DNA of 64,000 nt from Paraburkholderia caribensis (GTDB lineage Bacteria > Pseudomonadota > Gammaproteobacteria > Burkholderiales > Burkholderiaceae). Numbering within the stretch: position 1 is the first letter of the stretch; every line of letters begins with the position of its first letter. The stretch spans positions 2,790,001 through 2,854,000 of the forward strand of contig NZ_CP026101.1 in assembly GCF_002902945.1 (NCBI RefSeq), read 5' to 3'. Both the position numbers and the translations under genes were made by a program. Shown in pieces: positions 53,641 to 63,463 of this stretch. The notes under the pieces were generated by a model, which saw nothing but the letters and a program-made list of their open reading frames with translations, did no database searches and was not told the origin of the DNA.

Positions 53641-54906
53641 TTACTTCTTGTAGATGCGCTTGCGCGTCTGCTCGAGCTGCGCAAGGATCGCATCGATCTT
53701 CGTCGGATCGGCGATGAATTGCTGCATGCCCTTCATCCCTTCGTCGGCCATTTCCTTCGTCATGTCGCGATCGTAGAACTGCGCAATGCCGCCCTTCGTG
53801 TTCGACAGAATCTGGAAGCCGATCTTCGAGATGGGATCTTCCGGTTCAGGCGACTTGCTGTTCGCCGACAGCGAACCAAGACCCGTCGCGAGTTTCGCGC
53901 CCTGCTCCGGCGTCTCGACGAACGCAAGGAACGTGTGCGCGTCGGCCTTGTTCTTCGCCTTGGCCGGAATATGCAGCGATTCGACAGGACCATCTTCCGC
54001 CGTCGGCACGTTCGAGTCGATGATCGGGAACTGGAAGTAGCTCATGTTCGGCTTCACGTTCGGCGGGAAACCTCCCGTGATGAACGTGCCCATCAGCATC
54101 ATCGCCGCCTTGCCCTGGAACAGGAACGGTTGCGCCGCGTCCAGATCGTACGACAGCGAGTTGTCGATGAAATCCTTGTCGTCGAGCAACTGCTTCCACG
54201 TCGTGTACACCTTCTTCACGCGCGGATCGGTGTACGGCACTTCGCCCGCCATCAGCTTCTGGTGGAACGCGTTGCCGTTGATGCGCAGGTCGAGATAATC
54301 GAACCAGCCCGCCAGCGTCCAGGCGTCGCGCCCGCCCACGGCGAACGGCGTGATGCCCGCCGCCTTCAGCTTCTTGCACGCGTCCATCAACTGGTCCCAC
54401 GTCTTCGGCTCGGACGCGATGCCAGCCTTCTGGAACAGATCCTTGCGATAGAACAGGCCCCACGAGTAGTACACGGTCGGCGCCGCATACTGCTTGCCGT
54501 TGTATGTCGACGATTCCTTCGTCGATGCATACATGTTGTCCCAGCCGTTCTTCTTCCAGTCGCCGCTCAGGTCTTCGAACAGGCCGCGCCGCGCGTAGTA
54601 CGCCATGCGCTCGCCGTTGTGCCAGTTGACGACATCGGGCGCGACCGTCGACAGCCAGCCCGGCAACTGCACCTTGTACGCTTCCTCATCGACGAACGAC
54701 GCTTTCACGTCGATGTCGGGATGCGCCTTCTTGAAGTCGTCGATCACCGATTGCCATACCGCGCGCTGGCTTGCGCCTTTGAACGCGATGTTGATCGTCA
54801 TCGTGCCCGCTTCTGCCGTCGTCGCCGCGAACGGGGCAACGGCTGCGGCGACTGCGAGCGCTGCCGCTGCAATTGCGGTGCGCGCGTTGAATTTTCCTGC
54901 TGTCAT
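53641..54906 (-). CDS. Extracellular sugar-binding protein of ABC transporter
   Basis: A family 1 solute-binding protein of 421 residues with a signal peptide of about 33 residues (cleavage after AEA). The mature part has TINIAFKGASQRAVWQSVIDDFKKAHPDI, typical of MalE-like proteins, here split in type FKKAHPDIDV, and the FLAFVETPEQGAKLATG C-terminal segment. Captures the sugar in the periplasm and delivers it to the two permeases. The next gene upstream is the GH42 beta-galactosidase, 45 bases away. Confidence 0.92.
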   Translation of the reverse strand: MTAGKFNARTAIAAAALAVAAAVAPFAATTAEAGTMTINIAFKGASQRAVWQSVIDDFKKAHPDIDVKASFVDEEAYKVQLPGWLSTVAPDVVNWHNGERMAYYARRGLFEDLSGDWKKNGWDNMYASTKESSTYNGKQYAAPTVYYSWGLFYRKDLFQKAGIASEPKTWDQLMDACKKLKAAGITPFAVGGRDAWTLAGWFDYLDLRINGNAFHQKLMAGEVPYTDPRVKKVYTTWKQLLDDKDFIDNSLSYDLDAAQPFLFQGKAAMMLMGTFITGGFPPNVKPNMSYFQFPIIDSNVPTAEDGPVESLHIPAKAKNKADAHTFLAFVETPEQGAKLATGLGSLSANSKSPEPEDPISKIGFQILSNTKGGIAQFYDRDMTKEMADEGMKGMQQFIADPTKIDAILAQLEQTRKRIYKK

Positions 54907-54951
54907 CTTCCTGTCTCCTTGTGTCCTGGTTCTTACCTGCTGGGATCACTG

Positions 54952-56961
54952 CTACGTTGCCAATTCTTCCGTGTCTTCCGTGCGATAAGCCGCGACGCCT
55001 TGCGGCTCGACTTCATGCGCGCCGATCACGAAGCGCGACGCATCGACGCCTTCGATCACGTGCCGCCCATTCGTATAGTTGAAGACATACGTGAGCTTGC
55101 CGCGCCGGCTGATACGCACACTGTCGCCCAACGGCGTCGGCGTGAGACCCGCCTCAGTCGCGATGCGCGCGAACAGCGATTCCGTCAGACGGTCGTCGAA
55201 CAGGCTCGCGAAGTAATGAACCGAGCCGTGCTGCACGTACGCAGGATGTCCGTCGGCAAATCGCGCGCGCACGCCGAAGCTGCGTTCGTCTGCGGCATCG
55301 ATCAGATCGCGCCAGTGGCGCGCCTGGCCTTCGCGCAGACCATCGCCCGCGCCGTTGATGTGCACCGCCTCCGTCACGTTCGGCCGCATCGATTCGACGC
55401 GCCACACGCGAATGGGGAGCAGCGATGCGAGCGCGCCCGGCGGCAGGTTCGCCGGAATCTGCAGATCAGGCGTCTTCGAGCCCGTGCGCGGACCGAGCAC
55501 GATCTGCGCGCCCGAGGCCGCGAGCCGCACCGCGAAGTCGCCCGGCACGACGGGCAACGGCGGCACCACGATCATCGCGTAGCCGTCGAGCGGCGCATCC
55601 GCGGCAATCACGTCGACGTCGAAGCCGAGCGAGCGCAGCGCCGAGTAGTACTCGAACGCGAAGCGCGGGTAATGGAAATCCGCGCCTTGCGGATGAATTT
55701 CAAAGAGCCATTTGGCTTCGTAGTCGTAGATCAGCGCAATCTTGCTGCGCACATTCGCGTTCGCATCGGCATCGGCGGCCGAAACCCTGGCGATTTCGTG
55801 CGCGACCTGCTCCGCTTCGCTGCCGCCAATGTCGAGGCGATTGTCGGGCGTGTTCAGCCCTGCATGCATCTGTTCCTGTGCAAACGGCGCCTGACGCCAT
55901 CTGAAGTACGACACACAGCCCGCGCCGTGCGCGAACGCTTCCCAACTCCACAGACGCACCATGCCCGGCAGCGGCGCAGGATTCCAGTGCGCCCAGTTCA
56001 CGGGTCCCGGCTGCTGCTCCATCACCCAGAACGGCAGCTTCGACATGCCGCGATACACGTCGTGGTTGAACGAAGCAAAGTCGGGATGCCCGGTGCGCAG
56101 GAACTTCGCCTTGATCTCCGGCGCGTACCACTGCTCTTCGAGCGCGCCGAGCGGATAGCTGTCCCACGTGGCCACATCGAGATCGCGCGCGACCTTGTAG
56201 TGATCGAACTCGGTGAACAGCTGCATGAAGTTGTGCGCAACGGGACGCCCCGGCGAATGCGCGCGAATGATCTCGACCTGCATGCGGTTATAACGCGCGA
56301 CTTCATCGGAGGCGAAACGCCGGTAATCGAGCCTGTGCGACGGATGCGCTTCCGTGACGGTCGCAACGGGCGCGTCGATTTCGTCGAAGCTGCGGTACTC
56401 CATGCTCCAGAACACGGTGCCCCACGCGCGGTTCAAAGCGTCGATGTTCTGGTAACGCTCCTTGAGCCACGCACGAAAGCGCGCGACGGCTGCGGGCGAA
56501 TAGCTGACCACCGTGTTGTGGCAGCCGAATTCATTGTCCGTCTGCCAGTAAGCGACGGCGGGATGCTTGCCGTAACGCTGCGCGACTGCCTCGCAAATCT
56601 TGCGCGACGCGTCGAAATACGACGGTGACGAGAAATCGTAATGACGGCGCGAGCCGAATGCACGCGGACGTCCATCCGCGCCCACGGGCAGAATGTCGGG
56701 ATGACGGTCGATCAGCCACTTCGGCGGCGTCGCCGTCGGCGTGCACATGACGACTTGCAAACCCGCGTCACCCAGCACGTCGACCGCGCGATCGAGCCAG
56801 CCCCAATCGTATTCGCCCGGCGACGGCTCGATACGGCTCCATGCAAATTCCGCGATTCGCACCTGCTCGATGCCGAGCGCCTTCATACGGCGCGCGTCGT
56901 CTTTCCACATCGATTCCGGCCAGTGCTCCGGGTAGTAACAGACTCCAAGGCGCATGCGCAT
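54952..56961 (-). CDS. GH42 beta-galactosidase
   Basis: 669 residues. It starts MRMRLGVCYYPEHWPESMW, the GH42 signature. The acid/base Glu is E144 in the TDNEFG motif and the nucleophile is E315 in FWVMEQQPG. The trimerisation domain and the C-terminal beta domain follow. No signal peptide, so it cleaves imported beta-galactosides in the cytoplasm. It is embedded in the ABC transporter operon, ten bases after the ATPase gene, which explains the role of the transporter. Confidence 0.93.
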   Translation of the reverse strand: MRMRLGVCYYPEHWPESMWKDDARRMKALGIEQVRIAEFAWSRIEPSPGEYDWGWLDRAVDVLGDAGLQVVMCTPTATPPKWLIDRHPDILPVGADGRPRAFGSRRHYDFSSPSYFDASRKICEAVAQRYGKHPAVAYWQTDNEFGCHNTVVSYSPAAVARFRAWLKERYQNIDALNRAWGTVFWSMEYRSFDEIDAPVATVTEAHPSHRLDYRRFASDEVARYNRMQVEIIRAHSPGRPVAHNFMQLFTEFDHYKVARDLDVATWDSYPLGALEEQWYAPEIKAKFLRTGHPDFASFNHDVYRGMSKLPFWVMEQQPGPVNWAHWNPAPLPGMVRLWSWEAFAHGAGCVSYFRWRQAPFAQEQMHAGLNTPDNRLDIGGSEAEQVAHEIARVSAADADANANVRSKIALIYDYEAKWLFEIHPQGADFHYPRFAFEYYSALRSLGFDVDVIAADAPLDGYAMIVVPPLPVVPGDFAVRLAASGAQIVLGPRTGSKTPDLQIPANLPPGALASLLPIRVWRVESMRPNVTEAVHINGAGDGLREGQARHWRDLIDAADERSFGVRARFADGHPAYVQHGSVHYFASLFDDRLTESLFARIATEAGLTPTPLGDSVRISRRGKLTYVFNYTNGRHVIEGVDASRFVIGAHEVEPQGVAAYRTEDTEELAT

Positions 56962-56970
56962 GTCCCTTAT

Positions 56971-58122
56971 TTATGCGTAGTGTTCGACGGAGTTGAGCGC
57001 CTTCACGGCGAATCCGTCCTCGGTGAAAAGATGGCAGGCACGGGCGGGCGCGGCGAATGTCACGCGTTCGCCCTGCTCGACGCGGGCATTGCCCGGCACC
57101 TTTGCGATCAGCACTCCGCCGCCTCGCTGCTCCAGATGCACGTAGCTGTGCTCGCCGAGATGCTCGATCAGCGAAATGGTGCGTGCGAGCGTTGCATCAC
57201 GTCGTGATGCATCGTCCGTGACGAGTTCGAGATGTTCCGGACGCACGCCGAAGGTCACCGGCTGTCCGCCTTGCAAGGTGCTGCCGTCGACCTCGACCCG
57301 CATGGTTTCATTCGTGTCATCGAGCGTGACGTCGACGCCTTGCGCGTCGATCGCCGTGACTCTGCCGGGCAGGAAGTTCATGCGCGGCGAGCCGATGAAG
57401 CCTGCGACGAAGCGGCTATTGGGCCGGTGATACAACGTCAGCGGCGCGCCGATCTGCGCGATGCTGCCGTAGCGCTCGGTGTCCTTGCCCGCGTGCAGCA
57501 GCACGATCTTGTCAGCGAGCGTCATCGCTTCGGTCTGATCGTGCGTCACGTAGACGACGCTCGCGGTGGCGAACTGCTTGTGCAGACGCGCGATTTCGAT
57601 TCGCGTCTGACCGCGCAACGTCGCGTCGAGATTGGACAAGGGCTCGTCGAACAGAAACACGCCCGGCTCGCGCACGATCGCGCGGCCAATGGCAACGCGC
57701 TGGCGCTGCCCGCCCGACAATGCGCGCGGCTTGCGCTCGAGCAGCGCTTCGAGTTGCAGGATGCGCGCCGCCTCCTTCACCTTGCTGTCGATTTCCGCTT
57801 TCGGCTTCTTCGCGAGCTTCAGCCCAAAGGCCATGTTCTCGTACACGCTCATATGCGGAAACAGCGCATAGCTCTGGAACACCATCGCGACGCCGCGCTC
57901 GGCAGCAGGCACGTCGTTGACGATGCGCCCGCCGATCGACAGGTCGCCGTCCGTCACGTCTTCGAGACCCGCGATCATGCGCAGCAGCGTGGACTTGCCG
58001 CAGCCCGACGGACCGAGGAACACACAAAACTCGTTTTCGCCGATCTCCAGATCGACGTTGCGGATCACGGGCGCGTTGTCTCCATACGCTTTCTGCACGC
58101 CCTTCAACGAAATGCTCGCCAT
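56971..58122 (-). CDS. Sugar ABC transporter ATPase, MalK/UgpC type
   Basis: 383 residues. The ABC domain has Walker A GPSGCGKST, LSGGQRQRVAIGRA and LFDEPLSNLD, then the C-terminal OB-fold TOBE domain (from about 240) with GVRPEHLEL. Energises the two permeases downstream. First gene of the operon; its start is 13 bases from the nearer of two LacI-type palindromes. Confidence 0.93.
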   Translation of the reverse strand: MASISLKGVQKAYGDNAPVIRNVDLEIGENEFCVFLGPSGCGKSTLLRMIAGLEDVTDGDLSIGGRIVNDVPAAERGVAMVFQSYALFPHMSVYENMAFGLKLAKKPKAEIDSKVKEAARILQLEALLERKPRALSGGQRQRVAIGRAIVREPGVFLFDEPLSNLDATLRGQTRIEIARLHKQFATASVVYVTHDQTEAMTLADKIVLLHAGKDTERYGSIAQIGAPLTLYHRPNSRFVAGFIGSPRMNFLPGRVTAIDAQGVDVTLDDTNETMRVEVDGSTLQGGQPVTFGVRPEHLELVTDDASRRDATLARTISLIEHLGEHSYVHLEQRGGGVLIAKVPGNARVEQGERVTFAAPARACHLFTEDGFAVKALNSVEHYA

Positions 58123-58135
58123 CGCTTCGACTCCG

Positions 58136-58146
58136 TGATTTAATCA
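58136..58146. promoter_or_regulatory. Second LacI-type half palindrome upstream of the operon
   Basis: TGATT-T-AATCA, an 11-bp palindrome 13 bases before the ATPase start and 22 bases from the stronger operator. It shares the GATT/AATC ends with the site at 58158-58175, so the same regulator may bind both. Confidence 0.5.
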
Positions 58147-58157
58147 GCCCGAAGCGG

Positions 58158-58175
58158 AGATTAAGCGCTTAATCT
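58158..58175. promoter_or_regulatory. LacI-type operator
   Basis: AGATTAAGCGCTTAATCT, a perfect 18-bp palindrome with the central CG typical of LacI/GalR-family operators. It lies between the operon start (58122) and the LacI-type gene (58350), so it would repress the galactoside operon and possibly the regulator. Confidence 0.75.
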
Positions 58176-58349
58176 GAATGGCCGAAAAAACGACCGCATC
58201 GCGATCGCTGGCCCTTCTGAAGGCCGTTTGTTGGCCGTGTAAGGCTGTCTCCGATAATTCGTTCTGTCGTTTTGCGCATGGTGCCCCGCCTTCGCGGCCA
58301 ATGCAAATGATGAACGCGAGTCCCACATATTGAATAAGTGTTGCGAAAC

Positions 58350-59378
58350 ATGTCCACTTTGAGTGAAGTCGCGCGACGTGCCGGCGTCACGTCGGCCACC
58401 GTTTCGAACGTGCTGCGCAATCGCGGGCGCGTCGGCGAGCAGACGCGTCAGCGCGTGCTCGAAGCCGTCGAAGCGCTCAACTACCGTCCGCATCTTGCGG
58501 CGCGCGCGCTCGCCGAAGGCCGCGCGCCAACCATCGCGTTGATGGTGTCGAGCATCGCGAACCCGTTCTACCCGGAGTTCGCGCTGGCCGTCGAGCGCGC
58601 GGCGCGCACCAGCGGCCACTTCGTCATCATCTGCAACACCAATGAAGATCCGCACGCGGGCCGCGCGTATCTGGAGCAGATTGCGGGCACGCTATCCGAA
58701 GGCGTGCTGGTGATGAACGCCAACCTCGACTTCGACGATCTGCGCAAAACGGAAGCGCGCGGCGCACCCGTGGTGCTGTGCATGTGGGAACGTCCCGACG
58801 ATCCACCCGGCTTGCCGTGCGTCGCCGTCGATTTCCGTCTTGCGGGCCAGCTTGCCGCAAAGCATCTGATCGAGCTGGGGCACACGCGCATCGGTGCGGT
58901 TGTCGGCAGCAAGCCTTCGGGTATTCACGCATCGCGCTATGAAGGTTTCGTGGACGCGATGCGCGAGGCAGGGCTCAAAGTGCCCGCGAAAAACGTGCGT
59001 TACGCACCCGACACGACGCAAGGCGGCTATGCCGCAGCGCGCGATCTGCTGGAGCGCGACGAGAAACTGACGGCCATCTTCGCGACCAACGACCTGCCCG
59101 CGCTCGGCACGATCCACGCGGCGGCCGATCTCGGCCGCGACGTGCCGCGCGATCTGTCCGTGGTCGGCATCACCGACATCCAGCTTGCACAGCAATCGCG
59201 TCCACCGCTCACCACCGTTGCCGTGCCGACCGTCGAAGCCGCCGAGCTCGCTGTGTCGCTGCTGCGCGAGCTGATCGAGCGGCCCGCCGGCAAGCATGGC
59301 GTGCACCAGAAAGCGCCGCGCATGTGCGTGACGTCCGCGCCGCAACTGATCGTGCGCGGTTCCACGCGCGAACGCTGA
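58350..59378 (+). CDS. LacI-family transcriptional repressor
   Basis: 342 residues. The N-terminal HTH (MSTLSEVARRAGVTSATVSNVLRN) with the hinge helix LNYRPHLAARALA is followed by the periplasmic-binding-like effector domain. ATG 58350 begins directly at the HTH; the open frame starts with GTG/TTG a few codons earlier. Divergent from the ATPase-GH42 operon with two palindromes between, so it probably represses that operon and is released by a galactoside or galactose. Confidence 0.92.
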   Translation: MSTLSEVARRAGVTSATVSNVLRNRGRVGEQTRQRVLEAVEALNYRPHLAARALAEGRAPTIALMVSSIANPFYPEFALAVERAARTSGHFVIICNTNEDPHAGRAYLEQIAGTLSEGVLVMNANLDFDDLRKTEARGAPVVLCMWERPDDPPGLPCVAVDFRLAGQLAAKHLIELGHTRIGAVVGSKPSGIHASRYEGFVDAMREAGLKVPAKNVRYAPDTTQGGYAAARDLLERDEKLTAIFATNDLPALGTIHAAADLGRDVPRDLSVVGITDIQLAQQSRPPLTTVAVPTVEAAELAVSLLRELIERPAGKHGVHQKAPRMCVTSAPQLIVRGSTRER

Positions 59379-59694
59379 TCCATAGCGTCACCGAAGCCGA
59401 AGCTGGGGCCAAGGCCGAGGCCGAGGCTTTCCTCATATTTCACACGATCAGGCATGACAGGTCTCGTCCCGTTCGATCCTGGTCAAAATCAATACAAGCG
59501 ACGGATCGTGCCGCGTGCCGCAGGAGCGGGACAGAACGAAGACAAGAACCCGCGAAGGCTTGCGTGTCAAAGGCTTGCATCTGCGGAGAGCGTTTGTTTA
59601 TGCGGCCTTGCGCCATCGTTGAATAAAAAAATCCGCCTCAAATCATCGTCGCGCTTGTTAGACTCGAATCGACTTCCCCAAGGGTTTTCGATTC
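59379..59694. other. Intergenic region, no gene recognised
   Basis: About 315 bases between the LacI gene and the MerR gene. It opens with a short degenerate repeat of GCCGAGG/GCCGAAG type (59393-59429). An AT-rich stretch near 59618-59635 upstream of the MerR gene may hold its promoter. No terminator is clear. Confidence 0.4.
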
Positions 59695-60678
59695 ATGAAC
59701 AACACAGTGGATGATCCAGAAGTCGTGCCGCGTTATCGCATCGGGGCCGTCGCTCGCATGGCGAATCTCCCTGTCGGCACGCTGCGTATCTGGGAGCGCC
59801 GATACGGCGTCGTGGCGCCGCCCACCACGCAATCCGGGCATCGCCTGTACAGCGAAACCGATGTGCGGCGCGTCGCGATGATCAAGGGGCTCGTCGATCG
59901 CGGCTATTCGATCGGCTCGATCGCGACCTTGCAGACAGGCGAACTCGAACGGCTCGCCTTCATGCATGTCGACAAGACGCCGGTGACGCCGCTCGCGGAA
60001 GGACGGCCGGGCTTGCGGCTGCGCATTGTCGGCACGGCGCTCGCGCAGACCATCCGCCAGCACCTGCACGCATTGCAGGCCGAGCTCGCGAACGAGCCGA
60101 AAGTCTTCGAGAACATGACGGCCGCGTTCACCGAGCGCATGAACCAGCCGGCCGACGTGCTGATCATCCATCTGCCGTCGCTGCACGCGGACGACGTCGA
60201 GCGCGTGCTGGCGTTGAGCGCGTCGACTCACGCGGAAAATATCGTCGTGGTGTACTCGTTCGCTGCCGCCAACACGATCAATCTGCTGGAGCGGGTCGGC
60301 GTACGCACGATCCGCGAGCCGCTCGATCAGGCGTCGATCGCGCAGATGATAAGCGACATCCGGCGCAAGACGGGACTGGCGGCCACTCAGCCCGACATGC
60401 GCGAGCCCGCGCCGCAGCGGCACTACTCCGATGAAACCCTGATGGCGATGGCGCACGCGTCGACCACCATCGCGTGCGAGTGCCCGAAGCATCTCGCGAG
60501 CATCATCATGCAGTTGAGCGCGTTCGAGCAGTACAGCGTCAGCTGCGCTTCGCGCACGCCCGCCGATGCGCTGCTACATGTGTATCTCGCGAACATTTCG
60601 GGCCGCGCGCGCGCAATGTTCGAGCATGCGCTGCTGCGCCTCGAACGCGAGGAACGTTGGGTGCTGGAAAATCGTTGA
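59695..60678 (+). CDS. MerR/LitR-like regulator without B12-binding motif
   Basis: 327 residues. The MerR winged helix (about 14-83; YRIGAVARMANLPVGTLRIWERRYGV) is followed by a Rossmann-like domain (about 100-225) at the position of the B12 domain of CarH/LitR regulators. That region lacks the cobalamin-binding E/D-x-H-x-x-G. A C-terminal helical domain has Cys residues in ACECPKH and SVSCAS. CarH/LitR proteins mediate light responses; B12-less members are known to work with LOV partners. Nearby LOV kinase and lipocalin genes support such a role (inference). It converges with the GGDEF gene. Confidence 0.8.
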   Translation: MNNTVDDPEVVPRYRIGAVARMANLPVGTLRIWERRYGVVAPPTTQSGHRLYSETDVRRVAMIKGLVDRGYSIGSIATLQTGELERLAFMHVDKTPVTPLAEGRPGLRLRIVGTALAQTIRQHLHALQAELANEPKVFENMTAAFTERMNQPADVLIIHLPSLHADDVERVLALSASTHAENIVVVYSFAAANTINLLERVGVRTIREPLDQASIAQMISDIRRKTGLAATQPDMREPAPQRHYSDETLMAMAHASTTIACECPKHLASIIMQLSAFEQYSVSCASRTPADALLHVYLANISGRARAMFEHALLRLEREERWVLENR

Positions 60679-60733
60679 TAGCCCGCATGCAGCGAAAGCG
60701 GCTACGCTAAACGTTTGCGCAGCCGTCCAGACT

Positions 60734-61693
60734 TCAGCGTTGCGAGCGCTTGTTCGCATACATCGCGCCGTCGGCTTGCGCGAGCAGGTCGTCGATACTC
60801 TGCGAGCTGTCGGGCGCATACGTCGCCGTGCCCACGCTGCAGTGCAATTGATAAGGCGCTTGCGCGGACTGGTTGTGGACATCCAGCTGATGCCTGAGAC
60901 GCGCGATGGTCTGCGCCGTCCCTTCTTCGTCCGAGTCGCTCAGCAGCACAACGAACTCGTCGCCGCCCAACCGGCCGATCACGTCGCTGTCGCGCAATGC
61001 AGTTTGCAATACCGTTGCAAATGCAATCAACGCGCGGTCGCCTTCGGCGTGGCCGTATACGTCGTTGATATTCTTGAAGCCGTTCAGGTCGAAGAACAGC
61101 AGCGACGCGGGCTTTTGCGCACGTTTGCATAATCTGATTGCATGCTGCGCGAGCGCCTCGAAGCCGCGACGGTTCGACAGGCCGGTCAGTTCGTCCGTGG
61201 TCGCCAGCTGCACAGCGGAGATTTCCTGCTCGGCCATGCGCGCCAGATCGCGCAACAGCACGCGCTCTTCGTCGTCCAGTGCGCGCGGCTTCACGTCGAT
61301 CAGACATAGCGTGCCGAGCCGGCTGCCGTTGTCGACGGTGAGCGGATAGCCCGCGTAGAAGCGGATATTCGGATCGCCCGTGACGAGCGGATTGTCGGCG
61401 AAGCGCACATCGAGCAACGCATCGTTCACGAGGAACAGTTCGTCGTCGAGAATTGCATGGCTGCAGAACGATACGTCGCGCGGCGTCTCCGAAGCATCGA
61501 TGCCGGGATGCGACTTGAACCACTGACGATGGCTATCGACCAGGGTGACGGCCGCGATGGGCACGCCGAACAGGCGTCTCGCGAGTCGCGTGAGACGGTC
61601 GAACCGTTCTTCCGGCGGAGTATCGAGTATGTGAAGTGAACGCAATGTTTCCAGGCGTTCGCTTTCGTTATGTGGCATTGATGGTCGCAGCAT
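60734..61693 (-). CDS. GAF-GGDEF diguanylate cyclase
   Basis: 319 residues. An N-terminal GAF domain (about 10-150; SFCSHAILDDELFLVND, FYAGYPL, GTLCLID) and a C-terminal GGDEF domain (about 160-319) with DELTGLSNRRGFE and the intact active site RLGGDEF. It should make c-di-GMP. The GAF type with the SFCSHAI motif is common in bacterial light and redox signalling proteins. The RxxD inhibitory site is not obvious. GGAT lies before ATG 61693. It lies downstream of the LOV kinase on the same strand, 168 bases away. Confidence 0.9.
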   Translation of the reverse strand: MLRPSMPHNESERLETLRSLHILDTPPEERFDRLTRLARRLFGVPIAAVTLVDSHRQWFKSHPGIDASETPRDVSFCSHAILDDELFLVNDALLDVRFADNPLVTGDPNIRFYAGYPLTVDNGSRLGTLCLIDVKPRALDDEERVLLRDLARMAEQEISAVQLATTDELTGLSNRRGFEALAQHAIRLCKRAQKPASLLFFDLNGFKNINDVYGHAEGDRALIAFATVLQTALRDSDVIGRLGGDEFVVLLSDSDEEGTAQTIARLRHQLDVHNQSAQAPYQLHCSVGTATYAPDSSQSIDDLLAQADGAMYANKRSQR

Positions 61694-61861
61694 TCGAGAT
61701 CCGGATTAAACGGGAACGCGCGCTACTCGTTTAGCGCCGCGCGATCCGCCGCAGGTTGAACGGAAGCGGGTACAAATTCTATCCGCAGCCTGTGGTAAAT
61801 GAAAAGAATTACCGCCCTGTCCTGCTGACTCAAATGCATGCGTAATTGCCCTGGCTGAATG

Positions 61862-63463
61862 CTAACCGACACCTGTCGGCCCGTTCAACACAATACGTAC
61901 CTTACGCGCCAGTTCCGCCCGCCGATAGGGCTTATGGATCATGTCGAACTCGCTACCGTTCGCATCGGTTCGCTCGAGCGAGGCATCGGCATAGCCGGTC
62001 GTCAGCAGCACCTTGATCTTCGGTTGCAGGCGCCGCGCCTCGCGCGCAAGCATCACGCCGTTCATGTTGCCCGGCATGATGAGGTCGGTGAACAGCAGGT
62101 CGACCGTCGTGCCGTCCTGCAAAATCTCCATCGCCTCTTTGGTGTTCAGCACGACGCGCGTGCGATAGCCGATCTGTTCGAGCATCGCCTGTGCGACTTC
62201 CGCCACTTCGACGCGGTCGTCAACGATCAGGATCATTTCGTTGCCCGCTTTCTCGATCGCCTTCGGCGCGGACGGCCGACGCTGCACATTGCCTTCCACA
62301 GCCGGGAAATAAAGCCGCAACGTGGTGCCGACGCCCGGTTCCGAATACAGGTTCACTGCGCCGCCCGACTGCTTTGCGAAGCCATATACCATCGACAACC
62401 CGAGACCCGTGCCCTTGCCTTCGTCCTTGGTCGTGAAAAACGGGTCCATCACCCTGTCGAGAATTTCAGGCGGGATGCCGCAACCGTTGTCGGAGATCGC
62501 AATGCTCACATAGCGGCCGGTGCGCAGGTCGGCGAATCCGACCATCGCCTGATGCTCCAGCTCGACTGTCTCCGTGCGCACCGTCACGACGCCGTCGCGC
62601 CGGCTGGCCAATGCGTCCCGCGCATTGAGCAATACGTTGAGCAAGGCGACTTCGAGCTGGGTCGGATCGACACGGCAATTACCGAGTCCGTCCTCATATT
62701 CGGTCTTCAGCGAAACGTTCTCGCCAAGCGTGCGACGCGCGAGCTCGACCATGCTGTCCGCCAGCGTATTCAGATTGACTGGGCGCCCCACGAGCTTCTG
62801 CTTGCGCGCGAACGCGAGCAGCTGCTGGGTCAGCGTCGTGGCCTTGGCGACGGCGCCGCGTATGCGATCGAGGCTTTGCTCCATCGCCGGGCCGTGCGCA
62901 TTGCCTTCAATGCCCATTTGCAGCACATCCACATAACCCGCCATCACCTGCAGCAGATTGTTGAAATCGTGCGCAATGCCGCCCGTCAGTTGCCCGAGCG
63001 CCTCCATCTTCTGCGCCTGGTGCAGGGCGTCCTCTGCGTCGCGGCGTCGGCTCACGTCCAGCTGCGAGCCGAAGAAATACACCAGCTCGCCCTGCTCGTT
63101 AAAAACGGGCGAAATGAACAGTGCGTTCCAGAACGTCGAGCCGTCCTTGCGATAGTTGAGCACCTCCGTCGCAAACTCGCGGCGATCCGTGACGGCATCC
63201 CGCACCTCGTCGATGGTGGCGCGATCCGTCTCCGGTCCCTGCAGAAAGCGGCAGTTGGTGCCGATGATTTCCGTCAGCTCATAGCCTGTCATGCGCAGGA
63301 ACGCATGGTTCGCGAAGATCACGGGATTGTCGGGCAGGTTCGGATCGGTGACGACCATCGGCATGCGTGTCGTCGATACGGCGGCGAAGAAGATGTCGTC
63401 CCGATGGTCGCTGATCTGGTGCGCGCCGCTTCGAATGGTGGTGAGTGTACGGTTGGTATCCAT
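61862..63463 (-). CDS. LOV-domain hybrid histidine kinase
   Basis: 533 residues. The N-terminal PAS domain is a LOV photosensor: GTNCRFLQG with the flavin-adduct Cys at position 71, flavin-contact Asn in LNYRKDG and FWNALF, and Gln 134 in FFGSQLD. Then come HisKA with the phospho-His H165 (GGIAHDFNNLL), HATPase_c with DNGCGIP and GKGTGLGLSMV, and a C-terminal receiver with Asp in LLFTDLIMPG. It should be a blue-light-responsive hybrid kinase. ATG 63463 is used; upstream frame to 63568 lacks similarity. Output partners are unknown; the GGDEF protein and the MerR regulator nearby are candidates. Confidence 0.92.
   Translation of the reverse strand: MDTNRTLTTIRSGAHQISDHRDDIFFAAVSTTRMPMVVTDPNLPDNPVIFANHAFLRMTGYELTEIIGTNCRFLQGPETDRATIDEVRDAVTDRREFATEVLNYRKDGSTFWNALFISPVFNEQGELVYFFGSQLDVSRRRDAEDALHQAQKMEALGQLTGGIAHDFNNLLQVMAGYVDVLQMGIEGNAHGPAMEQSLDRIRGAVAKATTLTQQLLAFARKQKLVGRPVNLNTLADSMVELARRTLGENVSLKTEYEDGLGNCRVDPTQLEVALLNVLLNARDALASRRDGVVTVRTETVELEHQAMVGFADLRTGRYVSIAISDNGCGIPPEILDRVMDPFFTTKDEGKGTGLGLSMVYGFAKQSGGAVNLYSEPGVGTTLRLYFPAVEGNVQRRPSAPKAIEKAGNEMILIVDDRVEVAEVAQAMLEQIGYRTRVVLNTKEAMEILQDGTTVDLLFTDLIMPGNMNGVMLAREARRLQPKIKVLLTTGYADASLERTDANGSEFDMIHKPYRRAELARKVRIVLNGPTGVG

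Noticed and set aside
53611..56628. A 1005-codon open frame on the plus strand
   Set aside because: It is antisense to the binding-protein and GH42 genes, whose products have clear motifs; its translation is Arg/His/Val-rich with no family features, typical of the complementary frame in GC-rich genes.
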